In this document: positions 18,137 to 25,699 of the stretch, piece by piece | Position numbering within the stretch: position 1 is the stretch's first letter | Layout: each line of letters starts with the position of its first letter | DNA from: Proteiniphilum acetatigenes DSM 18083 | GTDB taxonomy: Bacteria; Bacteroidota; Bacteroidia; Bacteroidales; Dysgonomonadaceae | Length of the DNA stretch: 64,000 nucleotides | Direction: 5' to 3' | NCBI RefSeq assembly: GCF_000380985.1 | Contig: NZ_KB905703.1 | Coordinates: 1-64,000, forward strand | The notes under the pieces: model-generated | Seen by the model: the letters and a program-made list of their open reading frames with translations, nothing else | The model's database searches: none | What the model was told of the DNA's origin: nothing | Position numbers and translations under genes: made by a program

Positions 18137-21100
18137 CTATTGATTTTTTCTCCTTTTCCTTATAAGGACCAATATCGTGACAAAACCGACCAGCACGACA
18201 ACTGCAACGATCAAGCCGTCCAGGGCATTTTTACCTGTTTCCTGTGGTTGCGACAATGCGTCCTTTTTCAATACCATGCCGTCTTTAACTTCAGCAGAGG
18301 CTTGCTGTATCTGTCGTATTCCTTCTCTGTATTCCTGTGCGACCTCGGGTGATACCCGTTCGGCAATGAAAGCCTGTAACCTGGTATTATCACCGGAGAA
18401 ATCGGAACCACTTTCCCCGAATTTTCGCACCAGACCGGTGTGCAATATGGCAAGTTCGTTCAGTTGCTCTTCCGATGCATCCCACATGCCCTTACGGGCA
18501 GTTTCGAGCATAACGGCCGATATTTCCTGCAGGGCAGCGGGATTTTCCCGTTCGAAATAGGATTGTACGTCCAGGTTGAATTTGTCCCTCACATATACGT
18601 TGTGCAATTCGTCCCACAATTCATCGTCAATGGCATCCGACTTCATCACGTTCCATCCGTACGTGTTACGGATTGTTTTTGCAAAAGTATTTGCAGACGA
18701 TGCTCCGCCTTTCATTTTTTCCTTGATGTATTCCGGATTGAGTAGGGTAGTACGGCTTTCCACACCGATCGCCTCTTTCAGTTCCTGCATGCGTGAACGA
18801 TTCCGGTTGCGGTAATCGGCGAGATAGGTGTCGGGCGATTTCCCGGTTACTGTTTCTACTGAAAGGTTGATACCTCCCATAAATTCATACACATGGTCGA
18901 GGCTCAATGCTCCCCATGTATTGTTCTGGCGCGGTTGCACCACGATATCGGTGTTTTGCAGCGCTACCTCGAACAGGTGTTGTGAAAAAGCACCCCATTC
19001 CTTTTCACTGCCATAGATGGCACTCATATTGTTTATATAGGTCTGTGCCACTTCCGTGGCGTCTTCCCAGGCGTCTCCCTTTTCCACCAATGACATGATA
19101 CCGGTTCCGTAGTGGCCGTTCAGTCCGCCGAAGACACGCATAACCGAGAGATCACGCGCTTCAAGGGGCGAAATGCCTTTGTCCACAAGCGCCTTCTCCG
19201 ATTGTACAGTACCGCCCGCCACATAGTTCTCATATTGGTCATCGCCGGCAGTAGCAGCCATTTTTACGGCGCGGGTGATCATCAGCAGGCGCGATGCCGC
19301 CAGATCACGCAACTGCCCTGATGTCTGTACCACGATATCGATACGCGGACGTCCCAATTCTTCCGACGGGATAAGCCGTAGATCGGTCACACGGTTCATG
19401 CCGTCGCGAATCGGTTCTACTCCTAACATATACAGTGCCTGTGCGAGTGTTGTCCCTTCGCTTTCAATAAATTCTCCCGCCCAGAAGGTATAGCTCACCT
19501 TGCGCGGATAGCTGCCGTGTTTACTGCGGTACTGTTCGATGGTGGCATCCGCAAGCGCCTTTCCGGCGTTCCATGCCGTGATGGTAGGTGTATTTTCAGC
19601 ATTGATGGAAAACATATTCCGGCCTGTGGGCAGCGTATTGGGATTGCGTACGGCGTCTCCACCGGGTGACGGGGCAATATAGCCGCCATTGAGTCCACGC
19701 AGCAACGATTGCATCTCCTGTTCGGGTGATTCTTCGAGTAATCTTTTGTACATGCCGACATTGGATGCCGTACGTTCGATTTCCAGTATGGCGGCGGCAA
19801 ATTCGCGTTCTTCATCCGTTACGGTTTCGGAATCCGCCGGCATACTGCCACCCATTCCCTTCATCTCCGTCGCTCTGGTCGATTTATCTGCTGCTGCCTT
19901 TTCCCTTTCCGCCAACATTTTCTTCACACTTTCGGGCATTTTTCCGACACGTGGCATTCCGGCGGGCATTTTTGGTTTTCCGTCTTCTTTATTGTCTTCT
20001 TCTTCTTCTTCTGTCGACGGCATACTTCCGCCCATTCCCATCATCTCCATCATTCCCGGAGGAGGGTTCAGGCGACGGTCGATAGCATGTGCCCGCTCCA
20101 GATCGGCAGGCGTAAGGCGTGCCACACCGTACAAAAGACGTTGCGGGTTGCTGTTCCCGCTTGCCAATTGTTCGCGGATCGCTTTTTTTACCGGTGTAAG
20201 GTAGTTCCCGGAAATAAAAGCATTACTTTCATATTGCTCACGCGTGATGCGCTTATTGAGCAGATCAAGGCGTGCCATGCTGTATGCCAGCGGATCGGCA
20301 GATATGGCAAGCACTGACGAGAAGATATCCTGTGTATCGTACGGTTCTCCGAGGGTATAAAGGCGCCCTGTCATTTTTTCGTTGGCGATCTCTTCAATAA
20401 AGTTTTCAATATAGGCCATTTCCTCCTCGGTATAGGGTTCCGACAGATCATCGTCGAGTTGCAGGTCACGGTGGATACCGAGTGCCACGGCTGCCGATTT
20501 CACTTCCGATGCAGCGTGCGGACGAACCTCGTCGGATGCTTTGCGCCACGCTTCCAGCTTATCGAACAGCTCATCGAAGCTATTGCGCGTACGGCTTTCC
20601 ATAAACGGGGGTGTGAGGTATGATGACAGCACAGAGTGCAACCTACGTTTAGTGATAATGCCTTCACCCACGTTTGAAATACTGTAATAATAAAAATGGG
20701 GAAGCGTACCTATAAGACAATCCGCCCAATCTTCACGCGACAGGGCGGCTTGCTTGCCGGGAGTAAATTCCAGGCTGCCGTGTGTGCCGAAATGGATAAG
20801 CGCATCGGCCCGGAATCCTTTTTGCAGCCACAGGTACGAAGCGATATAAGCGTGCGGTGGCGGAACATCCGCGCCATGTACCATCTTAAAATCGTCACCG
20901 CCGATCGCGGCTCGGGGTTGTGGGAGGATCACTACATTTCCGAATTGCAATCTTGCAATAGCTACCGACGGTTCTCCATTATGCAGGCCGCTCATATAAC
21001 TGCCCGGCGCTTCGCCGTAGGTATCGGTTACCTGTTTGTATTGATGGGGAGCCACCACTTCGTTTACCCACTGTTCGTAATCGGTTTTGGATATCCATTG

Positions 21101-22411
21101 CGGATTGCCGTTTTGCAGAAAATCGGCAAGCGCACCCTCGGCATAACTGCCCCAGACGGCACCCTGCCTTTGTAGTAGTTCGTTGAAGCCGTCAAATGTG
21201 TCGGGAAGGCCGTCCACATTGTATCCTTCGCTTTTCAGCCGTTGTAAGAAATTGTAGAGCGAGGGTGCCACTTCCAGGCCGGTAGCGACGAGTGAATTTT
21301 GTCCTGCACCGCGAAAATAGTAAATACCTAATCGTTTGTCGGCATTGGATTTGGTACGCAGGGAAAGGTAGTTGGTTACGTTGGCAATGAAATTTGCCGT
21401 GCGCTCGGGTTCGGGTTGGATCACGAAGAGATTTTCCCGTGCTTCATCTTCGGTAGAGACGACAAGCGGATAGATACCGCCGTCTATTTCGGGCAACACG
21501 ATACGCGCTGTCAGGTATCCGCCAGTCGCCCCGTGCGGGTCTTCGAGCCACGCTTCACGGCTTTTACTGACCGGGAGCGGACAAAAAAGCGGAATGTCGT
21601 TTTTGGTGAGCCATTGTACGGCGGCATCATCGGCCAGTCGTCCCATCGGCATGTAGATGACCGCTTGCGGTGCAATTTCTTTCAACAATTCTAAACGCCG
21701 AGCAGAGCTTGAAAACGGATAAACATTGAATCCTTCACGGGTAAATCCGGTGATAAGACTGTCCACATAAGCGCGGTTGCCTTCTAACGGTGACATGGAA
21801 CCGGAAAGCAAAGCGATACGAGGAGCACCTTCCTTGTACAGGCCTTTTTGTTGTAAATGGGAGGTTAACTCTTCCGCCGTACGGAAAAAAGTTCCCTCTT
21901 CGAGATAATAAAATATGTCGGATGGTACGATGACAGGTTTCGTTACCTCACCGCGAAACAGTTTACGGCCGTCGAATTCAGCTCTGAGATAGCCCAGCAT
22001 ATTGCCGAAATTGGCGCGGCTACGGTTTTCATAATAGGTGTCGAGTGTTTCCCGTTGTTCTTCCGAAAGGTTATCTCCTTTGATGCTGTTGGAGGTGAAA
22101 ACGAACGAATAAACCGGAATCCCTTTTTTCTCGGCCTTTTCGATGGCTTTTACCTGCGATTCGGTAGGGCGAAACCCCGGTCCGAATACCAGAATGGCAT
22201 CGTAACGCGTGAGAGAGGAGGCTTTGTCAGCTTCGACTTTTTCTACGCGGATATTCCGGTTGTCATTGGCCAGTATAAAATTCGATACCTGGTAGGTAGG
22301 AAAATGCACCAGCGCAATGCGTGTCGGTGCAAAAAAGAGCGTATAGGCGAAATAGACTGCGGCAAGCAGAACAATTGCACAGAGGGAAACAAGTAGCGTT
22401 TTTTTATTCAT
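18137..22411 (-). CDS. Membrane-anchored CobN/HmuS-like chelatase-family protein
   Basis: A 1424-residue protein of the CobN/magnesium-chelatase H superfamily. The core motif IHFGTHGSLEFTPGKQ is near residue 540, followed by GTLPHFYYYSISNVGEG. Unlike cytoplasmic CobN it has an N-terminal membrane segment (TLLVSLCAIVLLAAVYFAY) and a C-terminal one (DGLIVAVVVLVGFVTILVLI) followed by a basic tail, so the body is probably periplasmic, as in HmuS of Porphyromonas. HmuS has been linked to haem iron removal. Residues about 785-865 are a Met/Gly/Glu-rich insertion with two GMGGSMP units. It lies 47 bases downstream of the riboswitch-led truncated receptor, so it is probably B12-repressed. Metal insertion into or removal from a tetrapyrrole or corrin are both possible. 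No CobS/CobT partners are present. Confidence 0.83.
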   Translation of the reverse strand: MNKKTLLVSLCAIVLLAAVYFAYTLFFAPTRIALVHFPTYQVSNFILANDNRNIRVEKVEADKASSLTRYDAILVFGPGFRPTESQVKAIEKAEKKGIPVYSFVFTSNSIKGDNLSEEQRETLDTYYENRSRANFGNMLGYLRAEFDGRKLFRGEVTKPVIVPSDIFYYLEEGTFFRTAEELTSHLQQKGLYKEGAPRIALLSGSMSPLEGNRAYVDSLITGFTREGFNVYPFSSSARRLELLKEIAPQAVIYMPMGRLADDAAVQWLTKNDIPLFCPLPVSKSREAWLEDPHGATGGYLTARIVLPEIDGGIYPLVVSTEDEARENLFVIQPEPERTANFIANVTNYLSLRTKSNADKRLGIYYFRGAGQNSLVATGLEVAPSLYNFLQRLKSEGYNVDGLPDTFDGFNELLQRQGAVWGSYAEGALADFLQNGNPQWISKTDYEQWVNEVVAPHQYKQVTDTYGEAPGSYMSGLHNGEPSVAIARLQFGNVVILPQPRAAIGGDDFKMVHGADVPPPHAYIASYLWLQKGFRADALIHFGTHGSLEFTPGKQAALSREDWADCLIGTLPHFYYYSISNVGEGIITKRRLHSVLSSYLTPPFMESRTRNSFDELFDKLEAWRKASDEVRPHAASEVKSAAVALGIHRDLQLDDDLSEPYTEEEMAYIENFIEEIANEKMTGRLYTLGEPYDTQDIFSSVLAISADPLAYSMARLDLLNKRITREQYESNAFISGNYLTPVKKAIREQLASGNSNPQRLLYGVARLTPADLERAHAIDRRLNPPPGMMEMMGMGGSMPSTEEEEEDNKEDGKPKMPAGMPRVGKMPESVKKMLAEREKAAADKSTRATEMKGMGGSMPADSETVTDEEREFAAAILEIERTASNVGMYKRLLEESPEQEMQSLLRGLNGGYIAPSPGGDAVRNPNTLPTGRNMFSINAENTPTITAWNAGKALADATIEQYRSKHGSYPRKVSYTFWAGEFIESEGTTLAQALYMLGVEPIRDGMNRVTDLRLIPSEELGRPRIDIVVQTSGQLRDLAASRLLMITRAVKMAATAGDDQYENYVAGGTVQSEKALVDKGISPLEARDLSVMRVFGGLNGHYGTGIMSLVEKGDAWEDATEVAQTYINNMSAIYGSEKEWGAFSQHLFEVALQNTDIVVQPRQNNTWGALSLDHVYEFMGGINLSVETVTGKSPDTYLADYRNRNRSRMQELKEAIGVESRTTLLNPEYIKEKMKGGASSANTFAKTIRNTYGWNVMKSDAIDDELWDELHNVYVRDKFNLDVQSYFERENPAALQEISAVMLETARKGMWDASEEQLNELAILHTGLVRKFGESGSDFSGDNTRLQAFIAERVSPEVAQEYREGIRQIQQASAEVKDGMVLKKDALSQPQETGKNALDGLIVAVVVLVGFVTILVLIRKRRKNQ

Positions 22412-22458
22412 CTCAGGAGATCGAATTGATTATAGTTTTTTCCGATGCAGACTATAAG

Positions 22459-23643
22459 TTATTTTGCAGCCAACGGATACATCCGTTCCTTCACATGCAA
22501 TTGAACGAATACCTGCCAATCGGCCTGTAAAAAACCGTTTATATCGTTTACACTTCGCTTCTGATTAGTATCCCCGAACTGCATAATGCTGAAATCGCTC
22601 GTCCGGTTATACTCCCCACCTCCTATAAATTGTAATTCGTCAGAAGGAGTGAAGATATCTGTCAGGCGTAGGGTTTCTACATTGGAGGTCGCATTTTTGA
22701 AGACAGAATCCTCTTGTTTCATTACCGTTTTCCGGGTATAGAAATCACCGTAATAGGTGAGTTTGAGTTGATGCGCATCACCGAGTTTCTGTTCTGCCGA
22801 AACGCCGAACGTTTGGTTCCGGCTCTTGTAGTGGTTATTCAGGATACTTTGGGGTGGATTGAATTCTTCGGTAAAAAAGAATGTACCGGAAGCCGACAAT
22901 TTCGTCGTACCACGTTCCCAACCGAGTTTCTCTTCGATCTTCATCGAACTCATAGGGTTTCGGGTATAAGTTTGTTGGTTTGAGGGATTCAGATTGTATC
23001 CGTTATTCGAACTGCGGTAAAATGAGGTAAGTGATGAAAAACCGTTTTTGGCGAGACCCACACCGGCATCGGTAATCAGGTCATTGAAGCGGCCGTAGCG
23101 CACCTTTACCCATCCTTCAAGCGGTTGGGTAGGGGTTTGGGTGATGATATTGATGATCATACCGATGGCATTGGAGCCGTAAAGTACCGATGATGCACCC
23201 TTCACCACTTCAATCTGCTTGATGTTGGATAGGTTGAGCCGGTCGAAATCGATATTTCCGCCCGGTGTGTACGAAAGGCGTTCACCGTCGACCAATATCA
23301 ATATATATTTGTTCTCCAATCCCTGCACCGAAATATTGTTGCCGCGCCCGTCCGCACGGAATGATAATCCCGGAACGGTAAATTCCAATGCATCTACAAT
23401 GTTCTCGAAATCGTTTTGCCGAATCTGTACACCCGATACCACACGCGTGAGAACAGGTGTGTTGGCCAGTGTCTTTTCGGTACGTGTGCCGGTAACTACA
23501 ATTTCGTCAAGTCCGTAATCGCTGTAAATATCAGTCGTGTCGTTAGTCCACTGACTGTAGGCGCTATCCTGTGCCACAACAGCATTCGAAGCCAGCATAC
23601 CCAATACAAGCAGCATAACTGACGTACGCTTTACATACTTCAT
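22459..23643 (-). CDS. TonB-dependent receptor (BtuB/HmuR-like), C-terminally truncated
   Basis: The first 394 residues of a TonB receptor. Signal peptide VKRTSVMLLVLGMLASNAVV; TonB-box-like segment LDEIVVTGTRTEKT; complete plug at about 48-170 (QGLENKYILILVDGERLSY, VVKGASSVLYGSNAIGMI). The barrel stops after roughly half its strands: following NGFLQADWQ the reading ends in VKERMYPLAAK, with no terminal aromatic strand. Such receptors are normally 600-750 residues, and only 47 bases separate the stop from the next gene, so the missing part is deleted rather than shifted to another frame; I looked in the two other frames and saw no barrel sequence. The product is unlikely to assemble as a pore. 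It is the first gene after the B12 riboswitch. Confidence 0.75.
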   Translation of the reverse strand: MKYVKRTSVMLLVLGMLASNAVVAQDSAYSQWTNDTTDIYSDYGLDEIVVTGTRTEKTLANTPVLTRVVSGVQIRQNDFENIVDALEFTVPGLSFRADGRGNNISVQGLENKYILILVDGERLSYTPGGNIDFDRLNLSNIKQIEVVKGASSVLYGSNAIGMIINIITQTPTQPLEGWVKVRYGRFNDLITDAGVGLAKNGFSSLTSFYRSSNNGYNLNPSNQQTYTRNPMSSMKIEEKLGWERGTTKLSASGTFFFTEEFNPPQSILNNHYKSRNQTFGVSAEQKLGDAHQLKLTYYGDFYTRKTVMKQEDSVFKNATSNVETLRLTDIFTPSDELQFIGGGEYNRTSDFSIMQFGDTNQKRSVNDINGFLQADWQVFVQLHVKERMYPLAAK

Positions 23644-23752
23644 TTATGATAAATAATAAATTGGTGAATTATTCTTGCGATAGGAAGAATTCATTCATCC
23701 GGTTCTGTATCCAAAAACCCGGGACACTTTCACTTGTGTTGTTCTTGCGTTT

Positions 23753-23930
23753 CTGGCAGGTCTTCTGACTTACTCCCGTGTCTGAACGCCTTCCCATCCC
23801 TGATCGGGACAGTGGCATTGGGTTATTTGTTCAGCACGTAAGCGGAGCTTACAGCAGCGGGTCTGTTCAGGACTTTCACCTGATTCCCTTTTCATTCCGA
23901 TCACGAGAACTCGTAATCGGAACACCAAAA
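23753..23930 (-). ncRNA. Cobalamin riboswitch
   Basis: Reading the minus strand, conserved B12-aptamer elements appear in order: GGGAATCAGGTGAAAGTCC, then ACCCGCTGCTGTAAGC, then AATGCCACTG (the B12 box), GGGAAGGC, and AGTCAGAAGACCTGCC at the 3' edge. An upstream hairpin (TTCCGATTACGAG paired with CTCGTGATCGGAA) is also present. It lies in the leader of the truncated receptor gene and its following operon, about 110 bases before the start codon, so B12 is predicted to shut down expression of the receptor, the CobN-like gene and whatever is co-transcribed. I see no clear intrinsic terminator between aptamer and start codon, so control may be at translation. Confidence 0.92.
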
Positions 23931-23938
23931 ATCGAGTG

Positions 23939-23946
23939 CAAAGATA
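23939..23946 (-). promoter_or_regulatory. Promoter -7 box for riboswitch transcript
   Basis: On the minus strand the sequence TATCTTTG is a perfect match to the Bacteroidota -7 consensus TAnnTTTG. It would place the transcription start around 23931, directly at the 5' edge of the aptamer. No good -33 TTTG box is visible at the usual distance. Confidence 0.55.
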
Positions 23947-24039
23947 GCTCTTTTTGTATAATAAGAGTAATAAAAATGATGGGATATAGTTTTTATCTAT
24001 AAGGTTGAGTTTTTGATTGCAAATATTTGATAAATGACT

Positions 24040-24085
24040 TAAGTTTCGCATGTAAATTTGAAGTGTATGCAACTTACGAAACTTG
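24040..24085. repeat. Dispersed repeat, copy A
   Basis: The 35 bases 24040-24074 begin TAAGTTTCGCAT and end TGTATGCAACT; they match 46358-46392 at 31 of 35 positions. The copy is bounded by an inverted pair, AAGTTTCG (24041-24048) and CGAAACTT (24077-24084), so it can fold as a hairpin. It lies just after the stop of cbiA (24105), where it could also act as a transcription end signal. It looks like a shortened form of the longer element at 46358-46486. Confidence 0.65.
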
Positions 24086-24104
24086 GGTAAATCATAGTTT
24101 TGTT

Positions 24105-25406
24105 CTAATTGAAGAACCTCATCAAATCATCCATTTCTGCCCAGTATATATGTGTATATCCGGCAATTGCATTCTTATAGCGTAATAGTTTCGTCTCAAC
24201 CGGAATACCTTTGGCATTATATTGAGTGATGATACTTTCTTCATTTCCGGAAACAGATGAGTAATGAAATTCATGTCCCTTCACACTGACACCATTCGAT
24301 GCGAATTGCCGGTACCCCAGTGTGAGTTTCATTGCTTCCATACTGGCTTTTTGTTTAAAAATATTAACCATGGGATACTCTTTTCCGGATTTGTCGGCAA
24401 TACACGAAGAGAGGTACATCATTCCCCCGCACTCGGCAAGCAATCGTCCTCCTTGTTCTACATAACGGCGGATACTTTCCTGCATAGAATTATTCTTACT
24501 TAGCTTGTCGAGGTACAATTCAGGATATCCCCCGGGAAGATACACGAAATCGGCATTGGGCAATTCTTTATCGTGCATTGGACTAAAAAATGTAACGGTT
24601 CCTCTTCTCTTCAGGTACTCAATATTTTCATGGTAGTAAAATGCAAAAGCTTCGTCCGTGGCGACAGCGGATTTTAACACTTTGCGGTGTGATACCGCGT
24701 TTTCCTTTGAGAGAACAGGCGGAGTTGAGCTTTTCCGGGTCATCTCCAGTATTTCATCAATAGGGAGATGTTGCTCCACAAAATGGCCCGCTTTCTCAGC
24801 AAATTCATCCAAAAGCAGGTTGCCGTCGATACTCAATCCGAGATGACGCGACGGAATCTCCAGATCGTTGTTTTTCGGCAGACGTCCCAATGCGGGTATA
24901 CCCACATCATTGCAGGCATCCTGTAAAAAACGGTAATGGCTGTCGGAATTGACCATATTAAAAATAACACCTGCAATAGATATATTCTTGTGAAAATTTT
25001 TAAAACCATACAGGATAGGTGCTACGGAGTAGGCCGTTGCTTTGGGATTCAAGACCAGTATAATAGGTATATCGAGTATTTCGGCAATATGTGCACCGCT
25101 GCCCTGCCACTTGTCAAATCCGTCGAAAAGGCCCATAACCCCTTCGGTCAGGGCAATATCACAGCCGGACGTATAGGTCGAGTACAATTGCTTTACATGT
25201 TCTTGTGAGGAAAGGAACAGATCCAGGTTGATAGAGGGTTTACCCGCCGCCAGTTCGTGGAATTTCGTATCGATATAGTCGGGACCACACTTAAACGGTT
25301 GTACCTGTAACCCCCGGTTTTTGAATGCCCGCAACAACCCGATGGTCAGCGTGGTCTTTCCGCTTCCCGATGATGATGCGCCTATTAAGAACTGATATCT
25401 TGCCAT
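24105..25406 (-). CDS. cbiA: Cobyrinate a,c-diamide synthase
   Basis: A 433-residue glutamine-dependent amidotransferase that amidates the a and c side chains of cobyrinate using ATP. The N-terminal synthetase domain starts with the P-loop IGASSSGSGKTTLTIGLLRA and KCGPDYIDTKFHE; the C-terminal class I glutaminase domain carries VYLPGGYPELYLDKL and the nucleophile C326 in LAECGGMMYL. Length is normal. It is the most upstream gene of the minus-strand corrin series but is separated from the next gene by about 460 bases containing copy A of the repeat and the riboswitch with its own promoter, so it is probably a separate transcript. It is divergent from the Tc toxin genes. Confidence 0.93.
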   Translation of the reverse strand: MARYQFLIGASSSGSGKTTLTIGLLRAFKNRGLQVQPFKCGPDYIDTKFHELAAGKPSINLDLFLSSQEHVKQLYSTYTSGCDIALTEGVMGLFDGFDKWQGSGAHIAEILDIPIILVLNPKATAYSVAPILYGFKNFHKNISIAGVIFNMVNSDSHYRFLQDACNDVGIPALGRLPKNNDLEIPSRHLGLSIDGNLLLDEFAEKAGHFVEQHLPIDEILEMTRKSSTPPVLSKENAVSHRKVLKSAVATDEAFAFYYHENIEYLKRRGTVTFFSPMHDKELPNADFVYLPGGYPELYLDKLSKNNSMQESIRRYVEQGGRLLAECGGMMYLSSCIADKSGKEYPMVNIFKQKASMEAMKLTLGYRQFASNGVSVKGHEFHYSSVSGNEESIITQYNAKGIPVETKLLRYKNAIAGYTHIYWAEMDDLMRFFN

Positions 25407-25411
25407 GGTTG

Positions 25412-25419
25412 CAAAGGTA
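25412..25419 (-). promoter_or_regulatory. cbiA: Candidate -7 box of cbiA, leaderless arrangement
   Basis: TACCTTTG on the minus strand fits TAnnTTTG. It ends only five bases before the cbiA ATG (25406), so the predicted start of transcription falls at or next to the start codon. Either cbiA mRNA is leaderless or this match is chance. No clear -33 box is seen. Confidence 0.3.
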
Positions 25420-25467
25420 AGGTTTTTGAATAAAATTTTACCTGTTAAATCACTGTAAACCGACGAA

Positions 25468-25516
25468 TATCCGGATACTATTCATTTCACAGTCATTCCG
25501 GATAATTTCCGGATAA
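25468..25516. promoter_or_regulatory. Three TCCGGATA boxes, possible operator
   Basis: The divergent region between cbiA and the Tc genes holds a perfect palindrome TATCCGGATA (25468-25477) and two copies of TTCCGGATAA at 25496-25505 and 25507-25516, spaced 11 bases start to start, about one helical turn. Such phased repeats often bind a regulator. No regulator gene is in the neighbourhood to assign it to. Confidence 0.4.
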
Positions 25517-25577
25517 TAAAAATTGTATTTTTTATGTATTAAATATCAGATACTTATGATTGAATTATGCGCAAATA

Positions 25578-25618
25578 GTACAAATACATTTTATTGTTAA
25601 TGCACGATTTGTACAAAT
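25578..25618. promoter_or_regulatory. Inverted GTACAAAT / ATTTGTAC sites upstream of the Tc operon
   Basis: GTACAAAT (25578-25585) and ATTTGTAC (25607-25614) form an inverted pair, and the second is itself in a perfect palindrome ATTTGTACAAAT (25607-25618). They lie 80-120 bases upstream of the first toxin gene. They could be an operator or a hairpin in the leader. This is read directly from sequence; function is not known. Confidence 0.35.
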
Positions 25619-25699
25619 TTTCGCATGTATAATCCTACCATTTTAACCCCGCATCCAATTATGTTTGCCAGCGTCCTCAATCGCTAAAGACAATAAAAA

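Noticed and set aside
18137-22411. Aerobic-pathway cobaltochelatase CobN
   Set aside because: Membrane anchors at both ends, absence of CobS/CobT, and the presence of CbiK, CbiD and CbiG all speak against a role as the pathway cobaltochelatase.
22412-22700. Frameshift rather than deletion in the truncated TonB receptor
   Set aside because: The other two frames after the last barrel-like residues give no barrel sequence and the next gene starts almost at once.
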